This document shows positions 46,690 to 57,319 of a stretch of 64,000 nt of DNA, piece after piece. A model generated the notes under the pieces. It was not told the DNA's origin and searched no databases. It saw nothing but the letters and a program-made list of their open reading frames with translations. Numbering within the stretch: the first letter of the stretch is position 1; every line of letters begins with the position of its first letter. The DNA comes from Copromyces sp. CBS 386.78 (lineage: Eukaryota; Ascomycota; Sordariomycetes; Sordariales; Sordariaceae), in NCBI GenBank assembly GCA_030685235.1, contig MU839085.1, positions 1-64,000 of the forward strand, given 5' to 3'. Made by a program: the position numbers and the translations under genes.

Positions 46690-47270
46690 ATCCGCTAATT
46701 TATTTAAACTTTTTAAAATTTTCCTCGCTCTATAGAAAGATATTTCTATTGATTATATTACTCCGCTACTTCTAAATATTTACTTCGGCCAAACCTTTAA
46801 ATATATTGCCGTTATTGTTAATTAATTAATAAAGATACGTTACTATATCCTAATAATAATTTTAAAGGCCGAAGAATTAATTAATCGTTTTATCGACTAG
46901 GTATATTACTTTTATAGTTTATTAGATATAATCCTTTCTAATCGTAGTACGTAATTCGTTTTACATTTTTAAAATATTTTATATAAGCGGCTTACCGTTA
47001 TTCGCAAATTGACCTCCGCTTTCCACCCCTAAACTAACGTTTAAACCGAATATATTAATATAGAAATAGAATAATTCCTTCGTTTTTATATTAATTGGGT
47101 ATAAATTAATTGGGCTAAATAACTACCCCTCGCTAAATTTATAGGTAATAACGCGACTTCTTTATTAATTAGTATCTCTCCTTTCTTCGCCAATTATAAT
47201 TTTTATCTTCGAATAAGTACTAAATTATATACCCTACTATATTTAAATTTATTACCCGCTTAATTAAAAG
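46690..47270 (+). pseudogene. Ty3 integrase core remnant
   Basis: Translation contains a DYITPL-type start of the DDE core near 46750, the SNRSTQF stretch (second acidic residue mutated) near 46940, and LTSAFHPQTNVQTE near 47010-47050, the conserved run before the third catalytic Glu. Heavily stopped by RIP. Confidence 0.8.
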
Positions 47271-48288
47271 AATATTATAAAATTAACGAACTAACCGATT
47301 ATTTTTAAACGATTTAGGATTTTATATTATAATAAATAAGATATATTTAGGTAGGGTACGAAAATAATATTAACCATTACCGAATCGACTCGCCTAAATA
47401 TAAGGAAGGGGATTTAGTACTTTTTAATACAATTAACCTCGCTAACAGCCGACCGATATTAAAATTTTACCTCCGCTAGGAAAGACCGTTTAAAATTATA
47501 CGAACGGAGTCCTATATAGTATACTTCGCCTTACTTTCGAATATAAAGTACGCCCTTATATTTCACGTTTCGATAGTTCAACCTTAAATTAATAGAAATT
47601 TATTTAGCTAAAATACTTTAATAAACGTTAAAATAAATAATAATAGAATTATAGTCCGTATAAACGATTATAAAGAACGTATTGAATAAGATTTCGAAAA
47701 GTTTATCGATTACGTTTAATTAGGTAATAATGCCCACTAATATTACCGTATATAGTAGAAAGGAAATTACTAGCCTACTTAGGAATTTAAAATTAACGTT
47801 ATTAATTATAAAAAGATAATCCTACGCTTCTATAAGGAGAATCCCGGTAAATTAGTACCTCCCGAAGTATAATAATAGCCCGAATACATCGCTAATAATA
47901 CTACCCTAGTATTCGATCTCGAGCCCGAGCCCGAGTCCGCTCTTAAGCCCGAGTCCGCTCTTAAGCCTCTTAAACGGCGCTCCGCCCGCTTAATACGCTA
48001 CGAGACCGCTACCGTAATCGATATATCTACCCCGCTCCTAAACAGCGTTACAATTATTCGTAAACCGACCGAACCGTTAAATAAGAAGGTAGAAGAGTCT
48101 TTAGCATTACTATATAAGAAGATACTACGAAGGTTATTAAATATTTAAGTAGGTAGGATACTATTTGTAGAAATTATTAATTATAATAAAATATTAGAAG
48201 AAATAGAGTTGAACGATTATAACGGTTAAATTATTATTTTATATATATATCGTTTAAAGCTACTAGAGTTTCTTTTAAGGGGGGATAG

Positions 48289-48510
48289 TATTATAAGATT
48301 AGCTTATAATATGCTTACCCTGCACCGACCCTTAAATATACTATGCCTAGAGTTATAGTACGGTTACGTATAGGGTTATGTGTACGTACGGACTAGCCTT
48401 CTAGGGCTCTCGCCTATATAGCCAGTCCTCCATATATATCCTTCCTTTCCTCTCCTCCGTATAATAACGTATATCTAACCCTACCCCCAACAGTGCCTCA
48501 CCCCGTGATA
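48289..48510 (+). repeat. Ty3/gypsy 3' LTR
   Basis: Right copy of the 222-bp LTR, preceded by the polypurine tract and followed by the ATTTA duplication. Confidence 0.88.
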
Positions 48511-48767
48511 ATTTACGTCTTTATATCCTTATAATTTTATAAATAAGTTTCTTCTACCTATTTAAATAGCTTACTGAATAGGTAATTATTAAAATCCCTA
48601 TAATATTTAGGTTCTAGGGGTAAATCTCGTCTAGAAATACTTTTAAAGCGATTAAATTAAATTTAATCGTTATACCTCCGCTTTAATAATAATTTTCCTT
48701 ACTATTTTCACTATTAGTTATATTAATTTACTAATATATAAAGCGGTTTCCTAGAGTTCTTACTAGC

Positions 48768-49007
48768 TGATGCGGAAGCACTGGAGTATGTGAAAATATT
48801 GTATTGTAAAGAGTGATGGTCTCTAAGAAGGTTTTCTAAGATAGACTGCCTTAGAGGATGAGATAGTTATATCCCATAGCAGCCTTATCTTATCACCTAT
48901 CTTATCGAGCATGGAAGTATGACGAGCCCGGCAGGCGAGTGCCTGCCGGATGGGGTAGGTCTATGACCTTCACCACTAGAAATCTATGTAAATACACGAG
49001 TCTGGTA
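48768..49007. mobile_element. 240-bp non-RIP insert flanked by 8-bp direct repeat (solo LTR or MITE)
   Basis: A block of ordinary composition inside RIP-mutated copia DNA. The perfect repeat TTACTAGC lies on both sides (48760-48767 and 49008-49015). The insert starts TGATGCGGAAG and has no clear terminal inverted repeat. It contains a 9-bp stem, CCGGCAGGC and GCCTGCCGG, with a 4-nt loop. With a 5-bp duplication CTAGC instead, it would end in TTA and fit a TG...CA-type solo LTR of 243 bp. Confidence 0.65.
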
Positions 49008-49869
49008 TTACTAGCGGATACGTTAATTTATTATTTAGTTTATTAAATAATTAGTATAGAATACGGCCGGCGGGGTTAATAGAAGTAATAGATAAGACCC
49101 TATAATATATTCGAAGGATATTTTTTTTATAGTAGGGTACGGATTAATTCCTATTTAAATTTAACCGTTCTCCTCTTAAGAAGTATTTTAATTTTACTTG
49201 TAGTCTCTATTTAAGAGGTTTAATAGTAATAGTTCGATAGTTATATTATCGACGTCGTTTTATAAATTATAACCTTCTCTCTCTAATAAATTGGATACCC
49301 ATAAAGGTTGATTATATAGCTTATTTACTTTATTAAATAGATCCGTTAATTCTTTGCTATTTATTTAGAAGTCCTCTTGTAACTTCTTAAAATTTAAGTT
49401 ATATATAATCCTTTTCGTTAAAGATTACGTCCTTAATCTATATAATTTTATTTGTATACGGATTCTATATACGGTAAATTGAAGTTATTGAATAACTAAT
49501 AAAGAAACCTATTTATATTTTAAGTAAATAATTTTAACGCCGCTTCTCTTTCTTCTAAGCGGTATTTATTATTATAAATGCTTTATAGCTGTAGATTTTT
49601 AAGTAATTTAGATCTAATTTACGTACTTTTTAATAATTATATTATTAAGTGATATAGGTATAGAATTATTTAAATAGAGATTTCTAATTATAAAAGTATT
49701 AAAGGGATTTATTAATAAAATAAATTATTATAGTAGTAATTTTTAGTTATAGATCAATTGGAAATTATAAGTTTGTTAATATAGCGTTATATTTTTCTTT
49801 AATTATACCCCCTAAATATTCTACCCCGCTATTCTATATTTATATATTGGGAGTAGAAGGTTTAATTAT

Positions 49870-50308
49870 GAGAAACTCTATTCGCACGGGGATAAAACTC
49901 TATTCGCACGGGGATCCACTTTGGTTTTCTAAGTATAACTTAATTCAACCTTAGTGTATAAGACTAAAAGGTGTACCAAATCTTTCGTCGATTTTTGGCG
50001 GATTTTTCAAGGTAAGTACCAACTTTATAGCCCTAAGCGTTATCTAAATACTATTTTTCTGAACTTTTGGACTTTTAATTTTCCTAATTATTTATTTATA
50101 ATAGTTTCCTTTCTCTAAGGTTTTCTTAAGCTACTAAGTATGTGCGTTCTCCAGAAAGGTGTTGTTAGATAGAGAAAAAAATGAGAAAAAATATCATATA
50201 CTTTTTACCTTCGTAAAAACATTTTTATTGCTCCAAAATAGATATTGAAATTCACTTTTTTTGTCCCCATGCGAATAGAGTTTTATCCCCGTGCGAATGG
50301 AGTTTCTC
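49870..50308. mobile_element. 439-bp MITE with 8-bp target duplication
   Basis: Long terminal inverted repeats of about 50 bp start GAGAAACTC and carry two tandem copies of ACTCTATTCGCACGGGGAT. The duplication TTAATTAT flanks it exactly (49862-49869 and 50309-50316). An 8-bp duplication suggests hAT-type transposition. No transposase frame. CpA dinucleotides are retained, unlike surrounding copia DNA. Confidence 0.85.
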
Positions 50309-50524
50309 TTAATTATTATTCTTCGTTATAATAACCTTTATTAGATTTCGTTGTTTATAAATTTATTATCGAATTCGAAGGTTTTAACTTTAATATTATA
50401 TTATTATTTTAGTATATTGATATAAGATATTGGTGTAATGGCGATAATAATTGCTTAACGGTTTGATAAATAGTAATTCCAAATATAATTAAATTAGCGG
50501 TATATAATAAGGAGGAAATATTTA

Positions 50525-51120
50525 GAGAAAGTCTAACCGTACGGTCACGAATATCTATCCGTACAGTGATCCACTTTTTTCTCCCATACATATCCCTAAC
50601 CCTGCCATCTCCTCCCCGTCAGTACTAGTCTCGCTCGTACCGCGACCGCCAAGCCCCCAGATTACAGCCTATTATATATTCTGACCCCTGTACAGTATAT
50701 ATATTGCTGACAGCCGTGACAATCGCTGATAGCCAATCGCTAACAGCCGTGAAAGTCACTAATAGCCGTGACAGTTACTGATAGCTGTGATAGTTGTAAC
50801 AGCCGTGACAATCGCTGACAGCTAATTGTTAATAGCCGTGACAATCGCTGACAGCCGTGATAGCCGTAATAGTCGCTGACAGCCATGACAGCCGTGATAG
50901 CTGTGACAGCCGTGATAGTCGTTCAATTGAGTGCGTATCTGGTCTGGGCACTGTAGTCTGATGTCATGTATGAAAGAATGGTAATGCTCAGATTTCTGGG
51001 CGAAATTTTCAAAAGAATACATATGATATTTGTAGCCGCGCGAGGGTTAGGGATATATGTAAGAGAAAAAGTGGATCACCGTACGGATAGACATTCGTGA
51101 CCGTACGGTTAGACTTTCTC
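50525..51120. mobile_element. 596-bp MITE with internal minisatellite
   Basis: Terminal inverted repeats of about 80 bp begin GAGAAAGTCTAACCGTACGG. They are flanked by the perfect 8-bp duplication AATATTTA (50517-50524 and 51121-51128). The first nine bases are nearly those of the MITE at 49870. The interior carries an AGCCGTGAC-type tandem repeat. There is no transposase, and the sequence is largely free of RIP. Confidence 0.85.
50700..50925. repeat. AGCCGTGAC-type degenerate minisatellite
   Basis: About twenty imperfect units of AGCCGTGAC, GATAGCCGT and AATCGCTGAC in higher-order pattern, confined to the interior of the MITE at 50525-51120. Confidence 0.75.
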
Positions 51121-51746
51121 AATATTTAACCCCGTTATTTCTTTCGTTAAATTCGAAAAAATCCGCTGCGAATTTCTCCTTTAATTTATAGCCGCGGTCT
51201 CTAAGTATACAATAAACTTATCGTTTAATTTTTATTATAGCGTACGTATCGTATTTAACTAATAGTATATTGCGGATCCGTACTTTATTAACGTTTTAAA
51301 AATAGTCGAATATTTATAGTCCTAAATAATTAAATTGTAAATACTAGATATCTACTATCTATTTAGAGGGGTGCTATATATAGGAATTAATTTTATGCCG
51401 ACGCGTTATAAATAAGGCTTTAGTAAATGAAAGAGGGATAATTTCTATAACCGTTTAATTATAAATAGTATTTAAATAATTAAAGAATAATTTATTAATT
51501 TTCTTTAAATAGTTGTTAGGAGGATAGTAATCCTAGTAAAAACCTCACTTTCGTAATTAAATATAAGAAATGAAATTAATAGCGAAATTAAAGTAGAAGG
51601 CGACTTCCTTTAATTGTAATTTTAAAGGACTATTCTTTCCTCTAATAATAATATTAATTTCTTTAAACCCTTTAATCGCTACTTAAATATTTTTAACTTA
51701 TATATATTTATTTAGGTTAATATAACGAAAATAAAGGAAACGAATA

Positions 51747-53508
51747 GATAGCCGACCACTGGATGACGGCAGCCGACTGGCCGCAGACGAAAGAAGAGCT
51801 CCAAGTTTATTTGGACGACGGAACCCAAGCTGAGAGAATCCTTTTGTGGGTATTACGGTTTGGTAGGCTGAACGAGTACCGTTTGGCAGTCGAATTGGAG
51901 GGAGAGTAGCGCGATAAATTCGCGCGGTATTCGTAAATACGTTCGATTATAATACTAGAATAAAAGAATACGGGAGAAACAGGAAGAGGAGGAATTAGAC
52001 TACGCTAACTATAGTAGCTACCTAATTACGAAGGCAGTACTGAAGTAATTAACTAACATTCCCCGCGGGCGAAGAATTCGCGGAATATATTAAATATTAA
52101 CTCTTAATTCCTAATAACCTTACAATACTATTAAACCTAATCCTTATTAATTAGAAGGGGACCGGTAAGGCTATTAATTATTATCGGGGAATTAATATTA
52201 ATATTTCCTCTATTAGAGCCGAAAATAGGAGCGGTAAAACAATCGGCTAAGAATATCTCGTAATATCCCTTATACTAATAATTTTCGACCTTTATATTCT
52301 AATAGCGAGGAAGGATATTAAGGTCGTATAGGAGACCGTCCGCGGTTAAATATTTATATACGTCTTTAAGGAAGTCGATATAGGCGTTACGGAAATAATA
52401 AATTAGGAGATTAATATTATTCTAAAAGTAGAATAAAATAATAATTACAATTTAAATAGCATTATATTTATTATAATAATTTAATAGAGTATTTAATATA
52501 TATTTTATATTAATAATAGGATAAATAGTATTTTATTTGCCGGCGTTTCGAAGAATGTTAGAAAAGAAAACGAAAAGAAAACCGCGGGAGGAAACTTACT
52601 TTTAATATTAACGTAATAAATATATTCCGCGAAGAGTATATAGAATATAATTATATTAAAAAATAGAATATTATAAATATAGTCGGTAAATTTTAGGCTA
52701 TAGTAGAAATAAAAAGTATAGCGGACAACATTAATTAATATAATTAGTAGGAAGAAGGGGAGGTAAACGTAAAAATAAGAAGGATTTACCGGCCGGGAAG
52801 AAGGTTAAAGGCGGGGTTAGAAATTAATATTTAAATGAGGGTTTAGAATTTAGGCGCTAAAGAGGAGGGGGGCGTAAGGGAGTAGGCGAATTTAAGGGAT
52901 AGGGAATTTATTATACGGACGAAATTAATACTATACTTAATAATACTATAATTAATATAAATTATAAAATTTAAAGGGTTAGATATATAGCCGGGAGGGC
53001 GGTCGGGAATATAATTAATAGAAGAGAACGCTATTTTAAAAGTTAATTAAATAAAGAAGAAGGGAAAGTTCGAAAAATAGCGGCGGGGAGGAATTCTTAT
53101 ATAGAGAAAAAAGAAGGGCCCTTATACTTATATAAACCTTAGTAGAATCGTAGGAATTTAAAGGATAATAACGAGGCGGGAATAAGGGCAAACGATAAGG
53201 AAGGGACGATTACTATAGGCGGTTTAAGAAGAAGGAATAGCGTACGAAAATAGTATTTCGATTATTCTAATATTAGATCGAAGGCGGTAGAAGGGAAGTA
53301 ATTTATTTATTAAAGCGGTAAGTAAATATTGCTATAAATAGAATTGAAATAGAATAAGCGCAATTTATTCGCGACCAAAAGGAATTAGCGGTTTTTATCC
53401 GACGGCGCTTATCGCCGCACAGTTTCCTCTAGAGAACTAGGAGAAGTACCCTATACCAATAAGGCGCTATAGATAAGTAGTATAGGGAATAAGACTATTA
53501 TTATTATT
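51747..53508 (+). mobile_element. 1.76-kb insert with 14-bp target duplication (non-LTR-like)
   Basis: The perfect 14-bp repeat AAAGGAAACGAATA lies at 51733-51746 and 53509-53522. Lengths of 14-17 bp are typical of target-primed (LINE/Tad-like) insertion. No inverted termini are seen. The right end has a (TAT)n tail, as many non-LTR elements do, so the plus strand is the likely sense. The first 160 bp are hardly RIP-mutated and encode an open 48-codon frame (51763-51909) starting MTAADWPQTKEELQVYLDDG. The middle is RIP-damaged. The encoded protein is not recognised, and the element is shorter than a full LINE. Confidence 0.6.
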
Positions 53509-54634
53509 AAAGGAAACGAATAATTTTATTAAATATATAAAGCGAATTATTAAAATTAAATATTACTAAATTCTTAAAGGGGTAAATTTTTTCTTTAATT
53601 TAATATATTTTATAAATTTAAAAGGTTAATTTGTAGGTAATATTATAATTTACGTTAAGTAATTACGCAATTTCCTATTTTTTAAGAACCCTCTTTTTAC
53701 CGCTATTTTCAATTACAATTCTTTTAATTTCCTTAGCTAATTTGAAATCCTTTGCAAAATTAACGTTAATAATACGTCGGATTAAAAGGAATAGTTTTAT
53801 AATATATTTAAGCTTTATATTTGAATTAATATATTAATATTTTTTAAGGAATATAATTCCTTGGCAAATTTACCGCCTTCTTATAAATTTAAATTTCGAT
53901 TTTATTCGATTAGAGTTTTCTTTTATTAAATTTAAATTTTTTAGGCTTTTTCTTACTATTTTAACGAGCGTCCTCATTATTAGTTTCTTTATCCCTAATT
54001 TTTACTAGTAGATTTCTAACTATTAAATTCAATACTAATTTCGCTAATATTAAATGCGCTACAATATTTTTCCTCTCGGTAACAACTTTGTATTTTATAA
54101 AGTCGATATTATATTTTTTAAAATTTTTATAAATTTTTATATACGTAAACGTATTATTAACTATTTATTTATCAAACTTTTAAATACCTTCGTATTATTT
54201 AGGGCGTACGATTTTAATTATATTAATAAAATCGATATATTAGGAATTAGTAACTTTAATCTTTCTAACCCCTATAATTTAACTATTATTTATAGCAGTA
54301 AACCAATTTTAAAATTAATTAATTTAATTTTTAGGTTCTTTAATTAAAATAATAACCGATTTATAATATTACTTCTTAACTTTAATTTACTCGTTAACGA
54401 TTTTATAATTAATTATATTCTTTAATTATTAATACTATTTATTAATTTCTTATTCCCCCTTTATAATATTATTTCATAGCCCGTAATTAACTAATATTCT
54501 TATTTAGGTACGTACGGCCTTATTGCTAACTATAAATTCCTTCTAATTCTTTTTAAAATCGGGGTAGAACGTAAATTCTAATTTAAAAAGCTCCCTATTG
54601 AATAAATCTACTTCGGTAATAAGGGTATTGAAAA

Positions 54635-54823
54635 TTATTTCGTTTTATTCTTAATATTTAATAAGGATTTTTCGAATTCCATCCTAGTTTGTAATAGTAT
54701 AAACGGTAGTTCCGCTATTGAAAAAGTTAAATTCGGCTTTAACGGTTCGAATCCGCTCCTTAGCCTCTTTAATAATAGGGTACTAATTCGGATAGGGTTA
54801 CTTTGGTTTAATAAACCTTTCAA
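54635..54823 (-). pseudogene. Copia gag-region remnant
   Basis: A minus-strand open segment with RLRSGFEPLKPNL near the presumed 5' end of the copia element. Its place just inside the 5' LTR suggests gag, but the sequence match is not decisive. Confidence 0.4.
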
Positions 54824-55041
54824 TCGTACTTTAGATTTATTTTTTAAAAGTATTTATATTATATTTTAATTAGAGTATTAGTTCCCAGCGGATTTAATCC
54901 TCTCCGTCTTTAAAGTAAGTAATATTCTCTTTAATTTCGTTACTAATTTTTAAAAGAGATATTATATCATTTTAATTAATTATAGTTTTTTTTAATGCTA
55001 ATTATTATATTAATAGGTAATATACGTATTACATTGTTAAT

Positions 55042-55215
55042 TATTAGATTTACTAGTATGAACTAATTGATTGAAACTATTTAGAAATTAGCGCTCTAGC
55101 AGATCCGCTCCAAAAGGTCTGGAAGGTGCTCGGGTATCCCAGAAATGCCAAGACCTGTAGTTAGGTAATTGGGACCCTCTACATCTGGGTGTGATCTGCA
55201 CCCTGTAATCTAATA
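55042..55215 (-). repeat. Copia 5' LTR (right copy)
   Basis: Aligns over 174 bp without gaps to 39439-39612. Followed by the GAATC duplication at 55216-55220. Confidence 0.88.
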
Positions 55216-55726
55216 GAATCAATAACAATGCTGTTGTACACTTTCGTCGCGTTTGTTCCATTTTGCAGCCGATCGATACGCGATCGATAACTGTTGGTTA
55301 TTGATTGTTTGCAGCAAACACAGTGCTTGACAAAAAACGGTGGTTTTCATTGCAAAACCCTGTTAACCCCGCGCTCTGCTCCGCGTGTTGGCCAGCTGTG
55401 CTCTTCTCTCCTCGGCTTTCCCATTCGAATTCAAGCGAAAGCAAAATCACTTTGCGATGCTGAGCCAATAGCCAGCCATTTCTTTTCCAGCACCGTCAAA
55501 GCGCAAAACCAAACCAAAGTAAAACAATGTGGCACGGTGCCGATAAATGACTGTCGCTGAGCCTCAACTCCTCGATTGCAACGACATGTCGTCCACAATA
55601 CAACCAGACAAGGTAGTGGGAACAAGAACACACCCTGCCAAATCCCCTTCACGATCGGACACAGAGCGACACTTATACTTTTGTTTTTCCCGCCAACCGG
55701 CCATCCCTACTACACCGTACACGTGT

Positions 55727-55987
55727 TAGGGGTGGTTTTTTTCCGAAAATTTAGGTCTTTTTCGGTAAATTTCATTTTTTCTGAAATTCAGTAAATAACA
55801 CTAGTGTAAATGATCCGTGCGCTAGTGTACTGCGTGCAGCCTAGAATTTTCCGATGTTATTTTATTGTGGGGTTTATATGGGGCGCGGTCTGTGCACGAG
55901 TCCGTGCGGTAAGAATGAACGCGTTTTTTACCTTTTTACTTACTTTACGGAACCTTACGCTGACCGTGAAATTCAAAGCCACCACTA
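55727..55987. mobile_element. 261-bp hAT-like MITE
   Basis: Begins TAGGGGTGG and ends CCACCACTA, imperfect inverted termini of the TAGNG type used by hAT elements. The 8-bp duplication ACACGTGT lies at 55719-55726 and 55988-55995. Because the duplication is itself a palindrome, the inverted repeat looks longer than it is. No coding capacity. Confidence 0.8.
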
Positions 55988-56120
55988 ACACGTGTAGTGT
56001 TGTGTAGTGTTGGCTGTCGCCACATCAGGGGCTGCGTCCGCAAATGCCCGCAGGAATCATCAAGCAACACCGACGAGGTGGAGCCCTTTTGAAGCCCGCC
56101 TCCACCGTCTCCCCTGCCTA

Positions 56121-56478
56121 CAGTAGAAACCCCTGTTAATGCAACTCATTCCGGTGACCAAAGTCTTTTGCAAAAGACGGGGTTTTGCAATAGAGGGTCC
56201 CAGCGCACAGACTAGATACGGCCTTCTCGCCATTGGAGGATCGCCGCGGGGCCCAAAAAGTGGGTCTTATCGAGCGACCGGGCCCCCGGTACCTTAGAGG
56301 GGTATAAGTATACGTCTCCCACCAAAACCGGGCCCCTATTAATGCAATTTCGGGCCGCCAACCGTTGTAATTGCAGGTTGCAGTCCCAGCCACCAGAGGG
56401 AATGCAGGCATACGAAATCCTTTGCAAAGGGGGGGGATTTGCAAAAGGCAGTCTTTGCATTAACAGGGGTTTCTACTG
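56121..56478. mobile_element. 358-bp pogo/Fot1-like MITE
   Basis: Perfect 24-bp terminal inverted repeats (56121-56144 and 56455-56478) start CAGTAGAAACCCCTG, the pattern of pogo/Tc1-mariner elements. They are flanked by a TA duplication (56119-56120 and 56479-56480). The interior repeats parts of the terminus, such as TTTGCAAA and CCCCTATTAATGCAA. No transposase frame. Confidence 0.82.
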
Positions 56479-57228
56479 TAGTACTACAGTACCTAGCCTC
56501 CGAACCACCTCCACAAAAGCCCATTGCGAAAGATACTGGTCCACAGGCCCAGGGCTTTCTCACCGCTGATAGGGGAGATTGCCCATCGCTTCAGAACTCC
56601 CATCATTTCGGATTTCCCTCCCCCAGCATCGTGTTTTTTCACTGCTAGCTGTTTGAGGCAAGGCCTCTTGCACATCGCTGGACGAGAAAGGAGAGAGAGG
56701 ACCGGCCGCCCAAGTCAACGCCGACGATCTCGACCGCAACGGGACAAACGACAAAAGTCACCAGCGCACCGTGGAGTTATAAAGCATATCGTGTCCCATG
56801 TTTGGTGCGTGGTGGACGGCGAATGAACAATTCCGCGCTTCGGTAGCTGCCGATAGGTTGGCATATCGACATTAACGACTTTGGAACTTGTTGACGGCTT
56901 TCTCCTCCAGCATCGAGAAAGGAAATTGAAACTTGGCCGAACTTGCTCCCCGGAGCACAGACGATCCGACACCCAACCCAACGATCCCTTGGCACCGGCG
57001 GCCTTCCTATCTTGCCGCCGACGACAAATCCCCGGGTCCCCTAACCAGCGACCCATCGGCACTTGAGGACTTCGAGGACCTCTACGGCTACCACACTGCC
57101 AGGGTGCTAGTGCTGCCACCCTTTCTGAGTCTGCCCTTGAGCAGCGTTGCATTGCAGTGTCACGGTGACCGCAGCGCAAGCCCTGCATGACTTCATCACC
57201 CTATCTTGAAGCGATATGTAGCTGAAAT

Positions 57229-57319
57229 TGTCAGATTATAAGGTTGGCTAAGAAGCCACTACTCCGACAATGTCGGAGCTCCAATTTTGCAGGTCTGGTG
57301 TAGTGGTGCCAATCTGACA
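57229..57319. mobile_element. 91-bp LTR-like mini-element, copy A
   Basis: Starts TGTCAGATT and ends AATCTGACA, with a perfect 5-bp duplication GAAAT (57224-57228 and 57320-57324). The centre holds the palindrome CTCCGACAATGTCGGAG. The copy at 61829-61919 has the same length and about 90 percent identity by eye. Confidence 0.8.

Larger units (their letters stand above)
41197..48510 (+). mobile_element. Complete RIP-mutated Ty3/gypsy retrotransposon nested in copia
   Basis: A 7,314-bp element with 222-bp LTRs at 41197-41418 and 48289-48510 and a perfect 5-bp target duplication ATTTA (41192-41196 and 48511-48515). LTRs start TGTTATAGG (RIP-changed to TATTATAAG on the right) and end with the RIP form of CA. 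The polypurine tract AAGGGGGGATAG directly precedes the right LTR. Plus-strand coding order is gag, protease, reverse transcriptase, RNase H, integrase, the Ty3 order, all interrupted by TAG and TAA. The 7.3-kb size and RIP damage indicate a full-length copy inactivated after insertion. Confidence 0.9.
39439..55215 (-). mobile_element. RIP-mutated Ty1/copia retrotransposon carrying nested insertions
   Basis: The element is bounded by 174-bp LTRs (39439-39612 and 55042-55215) and by the 5-bp target duplication GAATC (39434-39438 and 55216-55220). The minus strand carries copia coding remnants: a reverse-transcriptase segment at about 40370-40740 with a YVDD-type site mutated to YINN, followed by DKNKIK, and a gag-like segment near 54635-54823. 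The polypurine tract AAGTAAGGGGG on the minus strand lies just inside the left LTR, confirming orientation. Frames are full of TAG and TAA where Trp and Gln are expected, and CpA is nearly absent, as after RIP. Five later insertions are nested inside. Removing them and their duplications leaves 5,383 bp, the normal copia size. The element is dead. Confidence 0.85.

Noticed and set aside
50700..50925. Regularly spaced repeats that could suggest a CRISPR array
   Set aside because: The units are about 9-10 bp, degenerate and contiguous, lie inside a MITE, and the genome is eukaryotic.
54054..54347. 97-codon open frame rich in Ile, Asn and Phe
   Set aside because: A by-product of extreme AT content after RIP; it runs antisense to copia and has no domain.
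54740..54762. GGTTCGAATCC, resembling a tRNA T-arm
   Set aside because: No acceptor, D or anticodon arm fits around it, and it lies within copia gag-like coding remnant on the minus strand.
55217..55304. Inverted pair AATCAATAAC and GTTATTGATT near the copia right flank
   Set aside because: Only 10 bp, AT-rich, without a target duplication; the first copy overlaps the copia target site. Not enough to call an element.
56715..57188. 157-codon minus-strand open frame
   Set aside because: Arg/Ser-rich, without domain or splice structure; looks like chance in GC-rich DNA.
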